Part shown: positions 15,195 through 17,121 of the stretch, one piece after another
Layout of the letters: the number at the start of each line of letters is the position of its first letter
Numbering within the stretch: the stretch's first letter is position 1
The notes under the pieces: model-generated
Databases searched by the model: none
The model's input: the letters and a program-made list of their open reading frames with translations, nothing else
What the model was told of the DNA's origin: nothing
NCBI RefSeq assembly: GCF_000963705.1
Contig: NZ_LAJY01000013.1
Coordinates: forward strand, 1 to 17,121
Direction of reading: 5' to 3'
From: Elstera litoralis
GTDB lineage: Bacteria; Pseudomonadota; Alphaproteobacteria; Elsterales; Elsteraceae
Length of the DNA: 17,121 nucleotides
Position numbers and translations under genes: made by a program

Positions 15195-16034
15195 AGGTAC
15201 CCCCCGGCGCGCAGGCGTTCGAACACATCTTCGGATTCATGGTCCATCGTGCGCCCGGCCCGTTCGGAGGTGCGCGTCGCCGCAAGCTCGGCGATGACTT
15301 CGGCGATGGTGCTGGCCTCGCTGGGGAAGGGCTCGGTGATGCCCTTTTCCCCGAGCGAGCGGAAGCGCTTGCCGTTCTTGGCGAAATACAGCTCGCACAC
15401 GGGAATGCCCTCGCGTTCGATGTACCGCCAAATATCAAGCTCGGTCCAATGCAGCAGCGGATGGATGCGGATATGGGTGCCGGGCGGGAAATCGGCGTTG
15501 AACTGGTCCCAGAACTCCGGCGGCTGGTCGCGCACGTCCCAGGTGCCATCCAGCCGCGCGGGCTGAACACGCGCTCTTTTGCCCGCGTCGCCTGCTCATC
15601 GCGGCGGATGCCGCAAAAATGCCCGAGAAACCGTAGCGTTCGACCGTTTGGGCGAGGCCTAGGCTTTTGCGCGCCGCCACCCGCGCGCCGGGCGGCAGGG
15701 TTGGGTCGGTCGCTTCAATCGGCGGGCAGGAATCGGCGATGAGGTTGAGGTTCCATTCCTTCGCGTACGTGTCGCGGAAGGCATAGGCTTCGTCGAACTC
15801 AAGGCCCGTATCGAGATGGGCGACGGGGAAGGGGATTTCCCCCAAGAACGCTTTGCGCGCCAGCCAGATCATCACGTTCGAATCTTTGCCGAGCGACCAC
15901 AGCAGCGCCAGCGGGCGAATGCGGGCGAAGGCTTCGCGGAAGATGAAAATGCTCTGGGCTTCCAGCGCGTCGAGATCGGTTAGACGCTCGGGCGCGAGGA
16001 GGGGCGACGATTGCGCCTGCGGGAAATGGGACAC
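15191..16034 (-). CDS. cysD: Sulfate adenylyltransferase small subunit CysD, two frame breaks
   Basis: Makes APS from ATP and sulfate together with CysN. A GTG at 16034 with AGGTG upstream begins VSHFPQAQ. The PP-loop region LALLWSLGKDSNVMIWLARKAF, then HLDTGLEFDEAYAFRDTYAKEW, follow in the first frame. At 15611-15612 one missing G (GCGGCATC for GCGGGCATC) moves the next stretch, GIRRDEQATRAKERVFSPRG, to a second frame. At 15553-15555 a missing C (GGCTGG for GGCCTGG) moves DGTWDVRDQPPEFWDQFN to the third frame, which runs through IHPLLHWTELDIWRYIEREGIPV to the stop. Corrected length is about 281 residues. The remaining sequence is well conserved, so these are probably sequence errors. Confidence 0.9.
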
Positions 16035-16802
16035 GCGTTCACCTGATCCAGAAATAGAGACTTGGGAAGGTTTGGGGGTGGGGAGAGGCGTTACCCCCGG
16101 CGAGGCTTGGTGAAGACCGCATTCGATCTTCTCCCGCCCGCGCCAGCGGCCAGCGCGCGCCTCCTCGCCTTCGGCAACGGGGGTCGTACAGGACATGCAA
16201 CCAATGGACTTATACCCGTGTTCGACCAGCGGGTGCACCGGAAGACTATGCGCCAACCGATAGGCTTCGATCTCCTCCGCCGACCAATCGGCCAGCGGCG
16301 AGAGTTTAACGCGTCCGTCTTCCTGCTCGACCGCCGCAATCCCGCGCCGCGTATCGGCCTGATCGCGGCGGCGGCCATTGGCCCAGGCGCTAAAGCCGGT
16401 CAATGCGTGCGCCAGCGGATCGACCTTGCGGATCGCGCAGCAGGCGTCCGGGTCTTGATCGAACAGCAGGCCCAGCGGGTCGCGGGTTGCGATTGCAACC
16501 GCATCGGGCTTCAGCAGACGAACATCGGTGAGGCCGAGTTGCGCCGTCAGGGTTTCGCGGTAGCGGTGCGTGGCGGGAAACAGCTTTTCGGTATCGAGCG
16601 TGAGCACCGGAATGCGCGGATCGACGCTGGCAGCAAGGTGCAACAGCACCGCCGAATCGGCCCCGAAGGAGGAGACAATGGCAAAGCCTGGGCCGTGCTC
16701 CTGCCAGGTGGCGCGGATCAAATCCTGGGCCGCGACCGTGCGGCTTGCCGCAGGTGTATTGGCGCGGAGGATCGTCGCTTCTGGCGCTGCATACCCTGGC
16801 AT
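16035..16802 (-). CDS. cysH: Assimilatory APS reductase CysH (Fe-S type); no stop before cysD
   Basis: Reduces APS to sulfite using thioredoxin or a similar donor. The PP-loop SSFGADS (44-50), LTLDTEKLFPATHRYR, and the active cysteine in ECGLH (C228) identify the family. The cysteines CC (121-122) and C-x-x-C (202, 205) are the four ligands of the [4Fe-4S] cluster found in APS-using rather than PAPS-using enzymes. The start at 16802 has GGAG 11 bases upstream. Family members normally end just after GLH. Here the frame stays open for 25 more codons of low-complexity spacer and enters cysD in frame. Deleting one C near 16109 would instead end it as GLHKPRRG at 16091. It is the first gene of the sulfate operon. 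Confidence 0.9.
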
Positions 16803-16823
16803 CGGCTTAGGTTCTCCGGCGTC

Positions 16824-16847
16824 GGAAGGGGCGAAAGCTCGCCTTCC
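16824..16847 (-). promoter_or_regulatory. Leader hairpin ahead of cysH
   Basis: In the minus-strand transcript GGAAGGCGA, loop GCTT, then TCGC-CC-CTTCC form a 9-bp stem with a two-base bulge. It lies between the predicted promoter and the cysH ribosome binding site (GGAG at 16817-16814). No T-run follows, so it is not a simple terminator. It does not match a riboswitch I can recognise. Confidence 0.45.
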
Positions 16848-16891
16848 CGGTGATCTGGTTTCGCCAAATTACAAACTTCAGTTCCGCTCTG

Positions 16892-16921
16892 TCTATAAAA
16901 AAACAATTCACATCAGTGAAT
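16892..16921 (-). promoter_or_regulatory. Sulfate operon promoter with overlapping palindrome
   Basis: On the minus strand TTCACT (16920-16915), 17 bases and TATAGA (16897-16892) make a plausible promoter 90 bases ahead of cysH. The -35 lies inside a perfect dyad ATTCAC-ATCA-GTGAAT (plus strand 16906-16921), a candidate operator for a sulfur-responsive repressor or activator. The identity of the regulator is unknown. Confidence 0.55.
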
Positions 16922-16972
16922 GTTAAAATAAATCAACATGAGTTTCGTGTTTTATATCCGCAACCGCACGAA

Positions 16973-17002
16973 TTGACCATCTGCCGAGGGGGCCGCTATA
17001 AG
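16973..17002 (+). promoter_or_regulatory. Promoter of rfbC
   Basis: TTGACC (16973-16978), an 18-base spacer and TATAAG (16997-17002) form a strong sigma-70-type pair. The predicted start is near 17009, giving a leader of about 18 bases to the ATG at 17027. It diverges from the cysH promoter about 70 bases away. Confidence 0.65.
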
Positions 17003-17026
17003 CAGCCGTCCAAGTCAGAGTGAAAC

Positions 17027-17121
17027 ATGCAGATCACCGATACAAAAATTCCCGCCGTTAAACGCATTGTGCCGAAAAAACATGGGGATGCGCGCGGTTA
17101 TTTCATGGAAACCTTTTCTGA
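17027..17121 (+). CDS. rfbC: dTDP-4-dehydrorhamnose 3,5-epimerase, start only
   Basis: The window ends after 31 codons. The translation begins MQITDTKIPAVKRIVP and continues KKHGDARGYFMETFS, which matches the N-terminus of RmlC/RfbC: a first strand, then the conserved G-D-x-R-G-x-F-x-E-x-(F/W) motif. The enzyme makes dTDP-L-rhamnose for cell-surface polysaccharide, so a rhamnose or polysaccharide locus probably continues to the right. The ribosome binding site is weak (AGAGTGA). It is truncated by the window edge, not by mutation as far as can be seen. Confidence 0.88.
   Translation, partial: MQITDTKIPAVKRIVPKKHGDARGYFMETFS

Noticed and set aside
14580..15566. 328-codon plus-strand frame antisense to cysN/cysD
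   Set aside because: It overlaps clear GTPase and sulfurylase coding sequence on the minus strand and shows no domain.

Overview
The window looks like chromosomal DNA of a GC-rich alphaproteobacterium, probably Rhodospirillales-like. This rests on the gatC-gatA-gatB order, a fused CysNC with a one-gene CysH/CysD pathway, divergent ruvX, and short GC-rich palindromes between genes. The genus cannot be named from the sequence. The first ~460 bases are AT-rich and carry no convincing gene. They hold phased short repeats next to the 3' end of a tRNA-Ser(GCU) gene and could be the flank of an integrated element.

Layout. (1) 1-463: gene-free, repeat-bearing. (2) 465-615: tRNA-Ser and its terminator, minus strand. 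(3) 705-5593: minus-strand cluster gatC-gatA-gatB-murI-HAD hydrolase, giving tRNA-dependent amidation of Gln/Asn-tRNA, D-glutamate supply and a phosphatase-like enzyme. A stack of hairpins separates gatB from murI. (4) 5804-8493: an accessory block lying between gatC and ruvX. It holds a Phd/VapC toxin-antitoxin pair (plus), then an Lrp regulator with a LysE exporter and a GNAT with a TfoX-like protein (minus). (5) 8544-9492: ruvX and a PilZ c-di-GMP-binding protein (plus). (6) 16802-9493: a seven-gene minus-strand sulfate assimilation operon, cysH-cysD-cysNC-cysP-cysT-cysW-cysA. It imports sulfate, activates it to APS/PAPS and reduces APS to sulfite. (7) 17027-end: start of rfbC (dTDP-rhamnose synthesis), divergent from cysH.

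The most striking property is a scatter of at least seven single-base indels, nearly all in short homopolymers. They break otherwise well-conserved reading frames in the HAD gene, gatB, lysE, cysW, cysNC and cysD (twice); cysH also lacks its own stop. Coding sequence on both sides of each break is intact and gatB is normally essential, so I read these mainly as base-calling or assembly errors rather than gene decay. They should be verified before any gene here is called a pseudogene.

I did not find a clearly new defence or metabolic system. The best leads are the phased repeats beside tRNA-Ser, a predicted leaderless lrp promoter abutting a perfect palindrome, the toxin-antitoxin operator, the hairpin that contains the murI ribosome binding site, and the palindrome over the -35 of the sulfate operon promoter.
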